Of a DNA stretch of 53,330 nt, positions 32,943 through 41,787 are shown one piece after another. A program made the translations under genes and the position numbers. Below the pieces are notes generated by a model. It saw only the letters and a program-made list of their open reading frames with translations. It ran no database searches and was not told the origin of the DNA. This stretch comes from CAYTGR01 sp964437445 (GTDB taxonomy: Bacteria > Chloroflexota > Anaerolineae > B4-G1 > SLSP01). Position 1 is the stretch's first letter. The number at the start of each line of letters is the position of its first letter. Location: assembly GCA_964437445.1 (NCBI GenBank), contig CAYTGR010000034.1:1-53330 (forward strand). The letters run 5' to 3'.

Positions 32943-33473
32943 ATGAATGCAAATCCGGCCGAGCGCAATAACATGTACCGCCAGCCGCCCGCTATGGCGA
33001 TTGATCCCCGTAAAACCTATGTGGCCACCTTAGAGACGGCCAGGGGCAACATCGTCATCCAGCTCTTCGCCGATAAAGTGCCCCAGACGGTCAACAATTT
33101 TGTCTTTCTGGCCCGCGAGGGTTTCTACGACAACACGACTTTCCACCGTGTCATCCCCGGCTTCATGGCCCAGGGCGGCGATCCGACCGGGCGGGGGACC
33201 GGCGGCCCCGGCTATCGCTTCGCCGACGAATTTCACCCGGCGTTGAAGCATGACGGTCCCGGCATTCTTTCCATGGCTAACGCCGGCCCCGGTACGAACG
33301 GCAGCCAGTTCTTCATCACCTTTGCGGCTACCCCCTGGTTGGACGGCAAGCACACCGTCTTCGGGAAAGTGATCGCCGGGTTGGACGTGCTGAAGACGAT
33401 TTCCCCCCGGGATCCGCAGACGGCGCGGACACCGGGGGATCTGATCAAGACTATCCGCATTGAAGAAAAATAG
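32943..33473 (+). CDS. Cytosolic cyclophilin-type peptidyl-prolyl isomerase
   Basis: A 176-residue isomerase with no signal peptide. It shows VNNFVFLAREGFYDNTTFHR, the active-site Arg in FHRVIPGFMAQGGDP, GTGGPGYRFADEF and GSQFFITFA, all standard. AAAGGAAG lies before the ATG. It is 58 bases downstream of the anchored paralogue in the same direction and was evidently produced by duplication. Confidence 0.92.
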   Translation: MNANPAERNNMYRQPPAMAIDPRKTYVATLETARGNIVIQLFADKVPQTVNNFVFLAREGFYDNTTFHRVIPGFMAQGGDPTGRGTGGPGYRFADEFHPALKHDGPGILSMANAGPGTNGSQFFITFAATPWLDGKHTVFGKVIAGLDVLKTISPRDPQTARTPGDLIKTIRIEEK

Positions 33474-33545
33474 GGAGCAGTCAGGCCGGACTACGCCGGC
33501 TTGGCTCAAATCAAGCGGCGGCGAGCAGGGGCGGCCTTTAGGCGT

Positions 33546-33562
33546 CTCTTAGGGGCTAAGAG
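33546..33562 (+). other. Hairpin in the leader of the GAF kinase
   Basis: CTCTTAG, GGG, CTAAGAG: a perfect seven-base stem 28 bases before the start. Another stem, GCCGG/CCGGC, lies at about 33485-33503. They may stop transcription from the isomerase gene or fold the leader; no T-run follows. Confidence 0.4.
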
Positions 33563-33590
33563 CGGCTGATCTTCAAGCAGGGAGGCGTGG

Positions 33591-34883
33591 ATGGCGGCGG
33601 AAGAGACGCATGAGTTAGAATTGAAGCGACGGATTACTCAGTTGGAGCAGCTGCTGCGTATCAGCGGCCTGCTGAGTTCTACGCTGGACCTGAACCGATT
33701 GCTCCAGTTGATCATTGATACGGCGGCGCAGATTACCGGTTCTGAAGCGGCTTCTATCCTGCTGGAAGATACCCGTACCGGCGGGCTCTCCTTTGCCGCG
33801 GCCACTGGCTCCAGCATTGAGGAGCTCCAGCGAATCCAGGTGCCCATTGAGGGCAGTCTGGCGGGGACGATTTATAAAACCGGTGAACCTTTGATTGTGG
33901 GCAACGCGTCGCAAGACCCCCGGCACTTTAACGGCGTGGATAAGAGCATAGCCCACCAGACACGCTCGCTCCTGGGCGTGCCGCTCCGCGTCCGCAACCG
34001 CAGCATTGGCGTGCTGGAGGCGCTGAATAAGCGGGACAATGCTGATTTCATGCCAGAGGACGTGTTGGTCCTCTCTACCCTGGCTTCGCAGGCAGCCATC
34101 GCCATTGAGAACGCCCGCCTGGTCGCCAATCTGCAGGAGGCCAACCGGCGGCTTTCCAAGCTGGACCGGCTGAAGTCTGATTTCATGAGCATCGCCTCGC
34201 ACGAGCTGCGGACGCCGTTGGGATTGATTTTAGGCTACGCTTCTTTTTTGCAGGAGCAGGTCCCCGGCGAGATGAGCAAGGAAGTGGAGATGGTGTTGCG
34301 CGGGGCGACCCAGCTGCAGAGCCTGATTGAGACCATGACCAACCTGCAATACCTGGAGAGCGGCGGAGTGCAGCTGGAACGGGGACGGTTCGTCTTGCAG
34401 GAGATGGTGCGGGCGGTCTGCGCTGAGTGGGAGCCGATGATCAGCGGCAAACGGCAGACATTACAGCAGAAAATGCCGCCAGCACCGATCTATGTGGAGG
34501 GCGACCGGGCCAAACTCGCGTTAGTGGTGTCCAATCTGCTCAACAATGCTATCAAGTTCACGCCGCCGGAGGGCCAGATTGAGATCACTGTCCGCCCCCA
34601 AACCGGCGTGATGGCGATCTCAGTTTCCGATACGGGCATTGGTATTCCGCCAGGGGAATTGGGGCTGATTTTTGATCCCTTCTACCAGGTGGAGGACCAT
34701 CTCACCCGCCACCACGAAGGGATGGGCCTGGGGCTTTCCATCGCTAAAGGAATCGTTGAGCTGCACGGCGGGCGCATCTGGGCTGAGAGTGTGCCCGGCC
34801 ACGGCAGCCGGTTTACCTTCACGTTGCCGGTGCGGCTCAACTCGGGGGCCAATTCGCTGCTGCCGCGTCCCAATGGCCGGTAG
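33591..34883 (+). CDS. GAF-domain sensor histidine kinase
   Basis: A soluble 430-residue kinase. It has a short coiled-coil (1-25), a GAF sensor domain (about 28-178), a dimerisation and phosphoacceptor domain with His204 in SHELRTP, and an ATP-binding domain (about 300-415) with N-box Asn319, G1 DTGIGIP and G2 GMGLGLSI. No membrane helix, so the signal is intracellular. No response regulator is adjacent. AGGGAGG precedes the ATG. Confidence 0.92.
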   Translation: MAAEETHELELKRRITQLEQLLRISGLLSSTLDLNRLLQLIIDTAAQITGSEAASILLEDTRTGGLSFAAATGSSIEELQRIQVPIEGSLAGTIYKTGEPLIVGNASQDPRHFNGVDKSIAHQTRSLLGVPLRVRNRSIGVLEALNKRDNADFMPEDVLVLSTLASQAAIAIENARLVANLQEANRRLSKLDRLKSDFMSIASHELRTPLGLILGYASFLQEQVPGEMSKEVEMVLRGATQLQSLIETMTNLQYLESGGVQLERGRFVLQEMVRAVCAEWEPMISGKRQTLQQKMPPAPIYVEGDRAKLALVVSNLLNNAIKFTPPEGQIEITVRPQTGVMAISVSDTGIGIPPGELGLIFDPFYQVEDHLTRHHEGMGLGLSIAKGIVELHGGRIWAESVPGHGSRFTFTLPVRLNSGANSLLPRPNGR

Positions 34884-34955
34884 TTTATGCTCGGCGGTGA
34901 GTTCTTTTCAAGTTTAGCGACCTGGCCTTGACAACCACTGAGAAAGGATCATGAC

Positions 34956-34991
34956 ATGACTATTTTCAACGCGCGATTGTGTCGGGTGTGA
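34956..34991 (+). CDS. Possible 11-residue leader peptide
   Basis: ATG at 34956 follows GAAAGGA at seven bases and reads MTIFNARLCRV to a TGA at 34989, ten bases before the next gene's ATG. A TTGACA lies at 34928. The gene downstream has no good ribosome-binding site of its own, so translational coupling is possible. It may equally be chance. Confidence 0.25.
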   Translation: MTIFNARLCRV

Positions 34992-35000
34992 GGCTGGCCC

Positions 35001-35918
35001 ATGGAAAAGATTGCTTATGGGGGTTGGGAAAATTGCTATCGTTTGAGCAATGGTCAGGTGGAACTGATTGTGACCGGCGACGTCGGCCCACGGATCATCC
35101 ACCTGAGTTTCGTGGGGCAGGAGAACGAGTTTTTCGTCTACGAAGAGTGGTTAGGGCGCACCGGTGACCCCGAATGGCTCAACTACGGCGGCCACCGTCT
35201 CTGGCACGCGCCGGAGGTAGCGTCTCGGACCTATGCTCCTGATAACAGTCCGGTGACGGTGCAGGAGCAGGGTGATTGCGTCCGGTTCATCCAGCCGGTG
35301 GAACCCACAACCGGTATCCAAAAAGAAATAGAGCTCACGTTGGCCGCGGACGCTGCCCGGGTCAAAGTTTTACACCGGCTGCGCAATGCCGGCCGCTGGG
35401 CGGTGGAACTGGCGCCGTGGGCGCTCTCGGTGATGGCGCAACGGTCCGTTATCATCATCCCCCTGCCCCCCCGGGGCCCCCATGATCTTCAGAACCTGTT
35501 GCCCACCAGCTTGCTCACCCTGTGGCCTTATACTGACCTGACCGATCCGCGCTGGACCTGGGGAACGAAGTATATCTTGCTACGGCAGGATCCGGCAGCG
35601 CAGACCCCACAGAAAATCGGGGCCAGTGTGCCGACCGGCTGGGTGGCCTGCGCCCGGGATGGCCATCTCTTTGTCGTGCAGTTTGACTTTGTGCCCGGTG
35701 CGGCCTATCCTGATTTGGGCTGCAATGTGGAGACTTTCACCAATGGGCGGATGTTGGAAGTGGAAACGCTCGGCCCGTTAGTGCGCCTGGAGCCGGGAGC
35801 GACGGTGGAGTATGTGGAACGGTGGAGTCTTTTCCAGGGCGTGCCGGTACCCACCTGCGACGCGGACGTGGAGGCTCATGTTTTGCCTCTGGTCCGTGCC
35901 GCCAGTAAGGTCAGTTAA
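35001..35918 (+). CDS. DUF4380 family protein
   Basis: A 305-residue soluble protein of the DUF4380 group, which shares the beta-sandwich of aldose 1-epimerases. It starts MEKIAYGGWENCYRLSNG, followed by VTGDVGPRIIHLSFVGQENEF and LWHAPE, where a catalytic His of mutarotases often lies. No signal peptide. A sugar-binding or sugar-converting function is inference. It is followed after 26 bases by a hydrolase gene on the same strand. Confidence 0.78.
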   Translation: MEKIAYGGWENCYRLSNGQVELIVTGDVGPRIIHLSFVGQENEFFVYEEWLGRTGDPEWLNYGGHRLWHAPEVASRTYAPDNSPVTVQEQGDCVRFIQPVEPTTGIQKEIELTLAADAARVKVLHRLRNAGRWAVELAPWALSVMAQRSVIIIPLPPRGPHDLQNLLPTSLLTLWPYTDLTDPRWTWGTKYILLRQDPAAQTPQKIGASVPTGWVACARDGHLFVVQFDFVPGAAYPDLGCNVETFTNGRMLEVETLGPLVRLEPGATVEYVERWSLFQGVPVPTCDADVEAHVLPLVRAASKVS

Positions 35919-35944
35919 GGGTTTAAGGGTTAAGGAAGGACGCT

Positions 35945-36778
35945 ATGGCCCACTTTGAGTTTACTTTGCAAGCCCCCGATGGACAGACTTTTTTTGCGCA
36001 GGGCTGGGAACCGGCCGGCACCTTGCGCGCCGTGGTCTGCCTGATTCACGGCCTTGGCGAGCACAGCGGGCGGTACGCCCACGTCGCCGCGGCGCTGAAC
36101 GCGGCCGGTTACGCCGTGTTGACCTTTGATCTGCGCGGGCATGGCCGGACCGCCGGCCTGCGCGGCCACATCCCCCATTACGAGCTGGCGATGGACGACA
36201 TCGGCCGCTTGCTGGCTGAGGCGGCCCGCCGTTATGCCGGGATTCCTTGCTTCCTCTACGGGCACAGCCTGGGCGGCGCCCTGGTGCTCAATTACATGCT
36301 GCGCCGCCGGCCTGACCTGGCCGGGGTGGTCGTGACCAGCCCGGGTTTGCAGCCGGGGGTCGTGCCGCCGGCCTGGAAAACGACTGTGGGCCGCATCATG
36401 TACCGGCTCTGGCCGACCTTTATCATGGACAACGGGCTGGATATGCAAAATCTGGCCCGCGACCCGGCGGTGTTGCAAGCGTGCGTGGCCGATCCACTGA
36501 ACCACAGCCACCTCTCCGCTCGCCTGGGGATAGATATTTTGGATGCCGGGGCCTGGGCGCTGGCGCACGCCGCCGAATTCCCGCCAGTGCCGTTATTGCT
36601 CATGCAGGGCACCGCCGACCATCTGGTCTCCCCGGAGGCTACGCAAGCTTTTGCCGCTCAGGTGCCCGGCGAGTGCACGCTCAAGCTCTGGGAGGGGTTT
36701 TACCACGAGACGCACAATGAACCGGAGCGGGCCGAGGTGCTGAACTACGTCATTGCCTGGCTGGACGCTCATGGCTAA
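35945..36778 (+). CDS. Lysophospholipase / monoacylglycerol lipase-like hydrolase
   Basis: A 277-residue alpha/beta hydrolase of the serine aminopeptidase S33 (Hydrolase_4) group. LIHGLGEHSGRYAHVA is near residue 35, the nucleophile is Ser108 in YGHSLGGAL, the acid lies in GTADHLVSP and the His in FYHETHNEP. It resembles monoglyceride lipase and lysophospholipase L2. No signal peptide. AAGGAAGG precedes the ATG. Confidence 0.88.
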   Translation: MAHFEFTLQAPDGQTFFAQGWEPAGTLRAVVCLIHGLGEHSGRYAHVAAALNAAGYAVLTFDLRGHGRTAGLRGHIPHYELAMDDIGRLLAEAARRYAGIPCFLYGHSLGGALVLNYMLRRRPDLAGVVVTSPGLQPGVVPPAWKTTVGRIMYRLWPTFIMDNGLDMQNLARDPAVLQACVADPLNHSHLSARLGIDILDAGAWALAHAAEFPPVPLLLMQGTADHLVSPEATQAFAAQVPGECTLKLWEGFYHETHNEPERAEVLNYVIAWLDAHG

Positions 36779-36886
36779 GACCCACCGGGATGGCTCGCCT
36801 CCCCGGAGAGCTGCCGGCCGGACCGGACAACTAAGCGACTGAGCCCTGGTTTGCAGAAGTGGCAGTCTGGTTCAGGAGGTATGACC

Positions 36887-38020
36887 ATGACCGGCCGAAG
36901 AGGGCGGTGGACCTGGCTCTGGCTGGCTTGTTTGATCACGGCGGCCGGCTGTACTGCGCTGCGACAACCGATCCTGATCGGTTTTGCCGGTGAATTGACC
37001 GGCCAGCGGGGGGATCTTGGGGTGGAGGGACGCGATGGGGCCCAGCTGGCCGTGGACACGATCAACGCTGCGGGGGGCGTGCAGGGGCGCCCGCTCAAGT
37101 TGCTGGTCAGGGACGATAAGGGGGAGCCGGAAACTGCCCGCCAGGTAGATGCGGAACTGGTGGACGCGGGGGTGGTCGCTATTATCGGTCACATGACCAG
37201 CGGGCAGACTGCCGCCGTCCTGGAACAGTTGAACCGGGATCAGGTGGTGTTGATCAGCCCGACGGCGACGAGCGTAGAGTTCAGCGGGCGGGACGATTAC
37301 TTTTTCCGGGTCGCTCCCGACACGGATTGGGAAGGCCAGGCCCTGGCCCGGCACATTTACCAGGAAGGGGTGCGGCGGGTCAGCGGCGTCTATGATTTAA
37401 GCAACCAGGTCTATTCGGAGCGGGTCTGGCAGGCCATTCAAACCGGGTTTGAAGCCTTGGGCGGAGAAGTTGGTCCGAGTTTCACGTTCACTTCCGGCCA
37501 GACTGACCTGCGCTCCCTGATGTCCAGACTCCTGGTGACCCGACCCGAGGCTGTGGTTTTGATTGCTTCCGCTGTGGATGCCGCGCTGCTGGCGCAATAT
37601 CTTCGGGGCGCGGGCTGCCCGGCCCGGCTTTTTGCTACTCCGTGGGCCAATACGGAAGAGCTCCTGGCTAAAGGCGGCCGCGCCGTGGAAGCACTGGACC
37701 TGGTCTCGCTTTACAATGCGCAGAACCCTTTCCCGGCATTTCAACCGTTTGTGCAGCAGTTTGAGACGCGCTACCGTCGTACACCGGCTTACGGCGCTGC
37801 TTATGCCTACGAGGCCGTGTTAGTCCTGGTGCAGGCTCTTAATCAGACGCGGGGCCGGCGTGAGGGTCTCCGCGAGGCGCTGAAGGCAGTGCAAGACCTG
37901 GAAGGGGTACAGGGGCGGATTTCCCTGGATGCCTGCGGCGATGTGCGGCGCAGGGTATACATTGCGCGCGTCGTCAACGGTCAGTTTAGGGTAATTGATA
38001 CGCTTGAGCCGGCGGATTGA
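36887..38020 (+). CDS. Liv-type substrate-binding lipoprotein
   Basis: A 377-residue periplasmic-binding-protein fold of the branched-chain amino acid (Peripla_BP_6) type. The lipobox is LITAAGC (Cys22). ILIGFAGELTGQRGDLGVEGRDGA and IIGHMTSGQTAAV are family blocks. ATG 36887 has AGGAGG at seven bases; ATG 36881 is too close to it. No Liv permease or ATPase is nearby; instead two sensor kinases follow, so it may present a ligand to the Cache kinase. Confidence 0.85.
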   Translation: MTGRRGRWTWLWLACLITAAGCTALRQPILIGFAGELTGQRGDLGVEGRDGAQLAVDTINAAGGVQGRPLKLLVRDDKGEPETARQVDAELVDAGVVAIIGHMTSGQTAAVLEQLNRDQVVLISPTATSVEFSGRDDYFFRVAPDTDWEGQALARHIYQEGVRRVSGVYDLSNQVYSERVWQAIQTGFEALGGEVGPSFTFTSGQTDLRSLMSRLLVTRPEAVVLIASAVDAALLAQYLRGAGCPARLFATPWANTEELLAKGGRAVEALDLVSLYNAQNPFPAFQPFVQQFETRYRRTPAYGAAYAYEAVLVLVQALNQTRGRREGLREALKAVQDLEGVQGRISLDACGDVRRRVYIARVVNGQFRVIDTLEPAD

Positions 38021-38066
38021 CGTAAGTTGAAATCAAAGATTAGCCACGACCCCTCTGCCAGAAAGA

Positions 38067-38195
38067 GAACGGCTCATAGCATTGATCCCGGTTGTGACGT
38101 CCCTGAGCGACTGAAGCGGTGCAGGCCGCCTGGCGGCCTGCGTTCAGCCTGGCACAATAGACCAGATGGGGTTGTGCAGTGACAAAGAGCCGTTC
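38067..38195 (+). promoter_or_regulatory. Candidate folded leader of the Cache kinase
   Basis: Three nested helices can form. P1 is GAACGGCTC (38067-38075) with GAGCCGTTC (38187-38195). P2 is CTGAA plus GCAGGCCGCC with its complement (38111-38147). P3 is GCACAA with TTGTGC (38152-38177), ending one base before the GTG start. P1 covers codons 3-6 and P3 the ribosome-binding site, so folding would hide the start. No known riboswitch class was recognised. Confidence 0.4.
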
Positions 38196-41100
38196 ATTAC
38201 AAACTACATTGTTCAGGGCCATGCTCATCCCCACCCTGGCCGTGACCCTGGTCCTCTTAAGCATCATGCTATTGGGGACGAGCTTGATCCGTTATGAAAT
38301 TGTTGCTCGCCAAAGAGGGTTGATTGACACGCTGGCGCGCCAGGGCGATCAATATTTAGACGAAACCGGCCAGTTGATGGTGGCCCTGGTCAACACCGTG
38401 CAGAGCTTTTCCCCGGCAGATCAGGCGGTGCTCCTGACCCAGATCCGCGACCAATATCCACGCTTTACGGCGCTTTACCTGCTGGATGAGACCGGGCGGG
38501 TGTCCGTGGAAGATACAGCCGCTCTGGCACTGGCCGGCCTGGACCTGTCCGGCGAGCCATTCTTCCGTCAGGCCCAGCAGGGATCGCTCCCTTACTACTT
38601 CTCAGCCCCCTTCATTTCCTTGACCACCGGTCAGGTTGTCGTCACCGTCGCTGTGCCCCGGTGGCAGGGCGGGGAGTTCCGGGGGATGCTGGTGGGTGAG
38701 TTGAACCTGGCGTCGCTTCAACGGATGGTTGAGGAAGTGGAGGTGGGCGCCCAGGGCTTCGCGTTCATCGTGGATCAAGAAGGAACCCTGGTGGCCTACC
38801 CCCTCTCCAGTTGGGTTCAGGAGCGGCGCAACCTGGGCAACCTGTCTTTGGTCCAGGAGGGACTGGCCGGTCAGCAGGTCTTCAGGCTCTTCTACGATCC
38901 GCTTCAGGAGCGCTGGTTGATCGGGAGCGTCAGGCCGATGGCGCACCGCTGGCTTGTCGTGACCGCGCAGCCGGCGGCGGCCGCCCTTCAACCGCTTCTC
39001 ATCTTGCTGGTGGCCTCGTTGCTGGCTTTTGGCGTGAGTTTGGGCCTGTTTGTCTTCTTCCAGCGGCGTAACGTGCGCCAGATTGTCCGCCCCATCACCG
39101 CCCTGGCGCACAAAGCTGACGCCCTGGCTGACGGTCAATACGAATTCCTGCCCACGGCAATGGCCCACCAGTTTAGCGAGATCCTCAGTCTGACGCAAAG
39201 CTTCAACCGGATGGTTGAGGCCGTGCTGGAGCGCGATCGTTGGTTGGAGCAGCGGGTGGCCGAGCGCACCCGGCGGCTCACGATGGTAGCTACCCTGAGC
39301 GAACGCCTGAATGCCATTTTGAACCCTACGGCCCTGTTGGCCGAATTGACGTACCAGCTGGAGGCAACGTTTGGCTACTACTTTGTCAGCGTTTTCCTGC
39401 TGGATAGGACGGGGGCCAATCTGGTCCTGCGGGAGGCATCGGGGGAGGCCGGAGCTCTTCTGAAGGCGCAGGGCCTCAGCATCCCGTTGTATGCTGCCCG
39501 GAGTCTGATCGCCAGAGCTGCCCGCACCGGCAAAGTGGTCACCGTGGACGACGTGCGGCAGACCCCTGATTGGTTGCCGCATCCCTTACTCCCCGATACT
39601 TGCTCCGAAATTGCCGTCCCCATTATCGTGGAGGACAAGGTGGTCGGTGTGCTGGATGTGGAGGGGAATGAAGTGGCGGCCTTTGATGCCAGCGCGACTG
39701 ACCTGTTCCGGTCGCTGGCCAGTCAAATCGGTGTGGCGTTGCATAACGCGCATCTCTACACGGAGATGGAGCAGCTCGTGGAGGAGCGGACGGCCGAACT
39801 GGTCGTCACCAATGAGCAGCTGCGGCGCGAGCGAGACCTGGTGAACCGTATTATGGAGACCAGCCCGGTGGGGATTGTCGTCATGGACCCGGAGCGGCAG
39901 GTGGTCTTCGCTAATGCACACGCCGAGCAGCTGCTGGGCCTGACCCGCAACGGCCATGGCCCCTATGCTTACAATACCCCTGAGTGGCGGATGACCGCGG
40001 TGGATGGCACGCCGTTGCCACGGGCCCGGCTCCCCCTCCAGCAGGTAATGCGCACCGGGCAGCCGGTCCGTGATCTGCGCCATGCTATCGTATGGCCTTC
40101 GGGAAAGCGCACGCTGCTCTCGCTCAATGCTGCGCCGTTGATGGACGAAACCGGGCAGGTCAATGGGATGGTGGCAACGGTGGAAGATGTCACCGACCAG
40201 GTGCGGATGGAAGAAGCGTTGCGGGTTTCGGAAACGCTTTTCCATTCCCTGATTGAAAGCCTGCCTCAAAACGTCTATTCCAAGGACCTGGAAGGGCGCT
40301 TTGTCTTTGCCAACCAGCGGTATTGTCAGACCGAGGGCAAACCGTTGGAGGCGATCATCGGCCGGACCGATTTTGATTTGCACCCGCCGGAGCTGGCCGA
40401 AAAGTACCGGGCGGACGACCGGGCGGTCCTGGAGACGGGGCGGCTCTTTGAAACGATAGAGGAGCATACCCCGATTGGTGGGGAAACCATTTATGTCCAG
40501 GTGATTAAGACCCCCGTGTACGATGCTGAGGGACACATCACCGGGGTGTTGGGGATCTTTTGGGACATCACCGAGCGCAAGCGCTCGGAAATGCAAATCG
40601 CCCGGCTGCAACAGCTGCTCCAAAGCATCACCGACTCCATGCCCTCGGCCCTGATTACTCTGGATCCTGCCGGGCGCGTGCTCATCTGGAATCCGGTGGC
40701 CGAAGCTCTGACCGGGCGACCGGCCAGCCAGGTCCAGGGTCAGATAGTTTGGGAGGTCTGTCCTGAACTGGCCCGTTATCGGGCCCTGTTTGAGCAGGTT
40801 TTGCGGGAGCGCCGCGTTTTACATCTTCACAACGAGCAGGTCAGCACTGAAACCGGACTGGTCTATCGCGACCTGAGTGCTTTCCCGCTGCTCACGGAGG
40901 CAGTGACCGGGGTGGTGCTGCGAATTGACGACGTGACTCGCCGCGTCCAGTTGGAAGAGATGATGCTGCAATCCGCCAAGATGGCCAGCGTGGGTGGATT
41001 GGCCGCTGGCGTCGCCCACGAGATCAACAACCCCTTAGCCGCGATGATGCAGAGTGCACAGATTCTCCAACGGGACCTGGATGTGACCCGTCCTCAGACC

Positions 41101-41760
41101 CGGGAGCGGCTGGACGACTGTGGGGTACCCCCTGCGGCGCTGGCCGCTTACCTGCAAAGCCGGGAGCTCCTGGAGTATCTGGATGGGATTCGCAGCGCCG
41201 GCGCTCGGGCGGCCAAGATCGTCAGCGACCTGCTCAGCTTCTCGCGTAAGACCACCGCGGCGGCGGAACCGCGGGATTTGAACGAGCTGGTATTGGGGGC
41301 ACTGGCCCTGGCCGCGACCGATTACGACCTTAAGAAAGAGTATGATTTCCGGGACGTGGAGGTCCGGCGCGAGCTGGCCCCCCATCTACCGCCCGTGGTT
41401 TGCGATGGTCAGCAGATCCAGCAGGTGGTGCTCAACCTGGTGCGCAACGCCGCCCAGGCCATGGTCGCGAAGCGGAGCCAGGACAGTGCCTACCGTCCCC
41501 GGCTGACCCTTCGCACCAGCTTGCAGGGGGAATGGCTGCGGCTGGAGGTGGATGACAACGGCCCTGGATTGCCGGAGGCCGTCCAGGCGCGGCTGTTTGA
41601 GCCGTTCTTTACCACCAAACCGGTGGGCGAGGGGACCGGGTTGGGATTATGGCTTTGCTGGTCTATTGTGGTGGAACGGCACGGGGGGCGGATCTGGGCC
41701 GAGCCGGGCCGTGAAGGTGGCACCTGTTTAGTGGTGGAGTTGCCAAGGTATAGTTTGTAA
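38179..41760 (+). CDS. Large Cache-HAMP-GAF-PAS sensor histidine kinase
   Basis: A 1193-residue membrane kinase. Domains: membrane helix (about 13-35), an extracellular Cache domain (about 40-265), a second helix (about 273-296), HAMP (about 297-350), GAF (about 375-530), three PAS domains (about 555-675, 684-805, 812-930), then dimerisation domain with His947 in GVAHEINNP, and ATP-binding domain (about 1075-1190). No receiver. The start is GTG 38179. Its Cache domain and the upstream binding lipoprotein suggest sensing of a small molecule outside the cell. Confidence 0.92.
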   Translation: MTKSRSLQTTLFRAMLIPTLAVTLVLLSIMLLGTSLIRYEIVARQRGLIDTLARQGDQYLDETGQLMVALVNTVQSFSPADQAVLLTQIRDQYPRFTALYLLDETGRVSVEDTAALALAGLDLSGEPFFRQAQQGSLPYYFSAPFISLTTGQVVVTVAVPRWQGGEFRGMLVGELNLASLQRMVEEVEVGAQGFAFIVDQEGTLVAYPLSSWVQERRNLGNLSLVQEGLAGQQVFRLFYDPLQERWLIGSVRPMAHRWLVVTAQPAAAALQPLLILLVASLLAFGVSLGLFVFFQRRNVRQIVRPITALAHKADALADGQYEFLPTAMAHQFSEILSLTQSFNRMVEAVLERDRWLEQRVAERTRRLTMVATLSERLNAILNPTALLAELTYQLEATFGYYFVSVFLLDRTGANLVLREASGEAGALLKAQGLSIPLYAARSLIARAARTGKVVTVDDVRQTPDWLPHPLLPDTCSEIAVPIIVEDKVVGVLDVEGNEVAAFDASATDLFRSLASQIGVALHNAHLYTEMEQLVEERTAELVVTNEQLRRERDLVNRIMETSPVGIVVMDPERQVVFANAHAEQLLGLTRNGHGPYAYNTPEWRMTAVDGTPLPRARLPLQQVMRTGQPVRDLRHAIVWPSGKRTLLSLNAAPLMDETGQVNGMVATVEDVTDQVRMEEALRVSETLFHSLIESLPQNVYSKDLEGRFVFANQRYCQTEGKPLEAIIGRTDFDLHPPELAEKYRADDRAVLETGRLFETIEEHTPIGGETIYVQVIKTPVYDAEGHITGVLGIFWDITERKRSEMQIARLQQLLQSITDSMPSALITLDPAGRVLIWNPVAEALTGRPASQVQGQIVWEVCPELARYRALFEQVLRERRVLHLHNEQVSTETGLVYRDLSAFPLLTEAVTGVVLRIDDVTRRVQLEEMMLQSAKMASVGGLAAGVAHEINNPLAAMMQSAQILQRDLDVTRPQTRERLDDCGVPPAALAAYLQSRELLEYLDGIRSAGARAAKIVSDLLSFSRKTTAAAEPRDLNELVLGALALAATDYDLKKEYDFRDVEVRRELAPHLPPVVCDGQQIQQVVLNLVRNAAQAMVAKRSQDSAYRPRLTLRTSLQGEWLRLEVDDNGPGLPEAVQARLFEPFFTTKPVGEGTGLGLWLCWSIVVERHGGRIWAEPGREGGTCLVVELPRYSL

Positions 41761-41787
41761 GGCCTATTGTGGTCAAGGAGTGGTCCG

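Noticed and set aside
38021..38178. tRNA gene in the gap before the Cache kinase
   Set aside because: No TTCGAAT-type T-loop or acceptor stem with CCA-compatible ends could be drawn.
38602..39582. A 326-residue minus-strand frame inside the Cache kinase
   Set aside because: Shadow of the plus-strand kinase, with no ribosome-binding site or family match.
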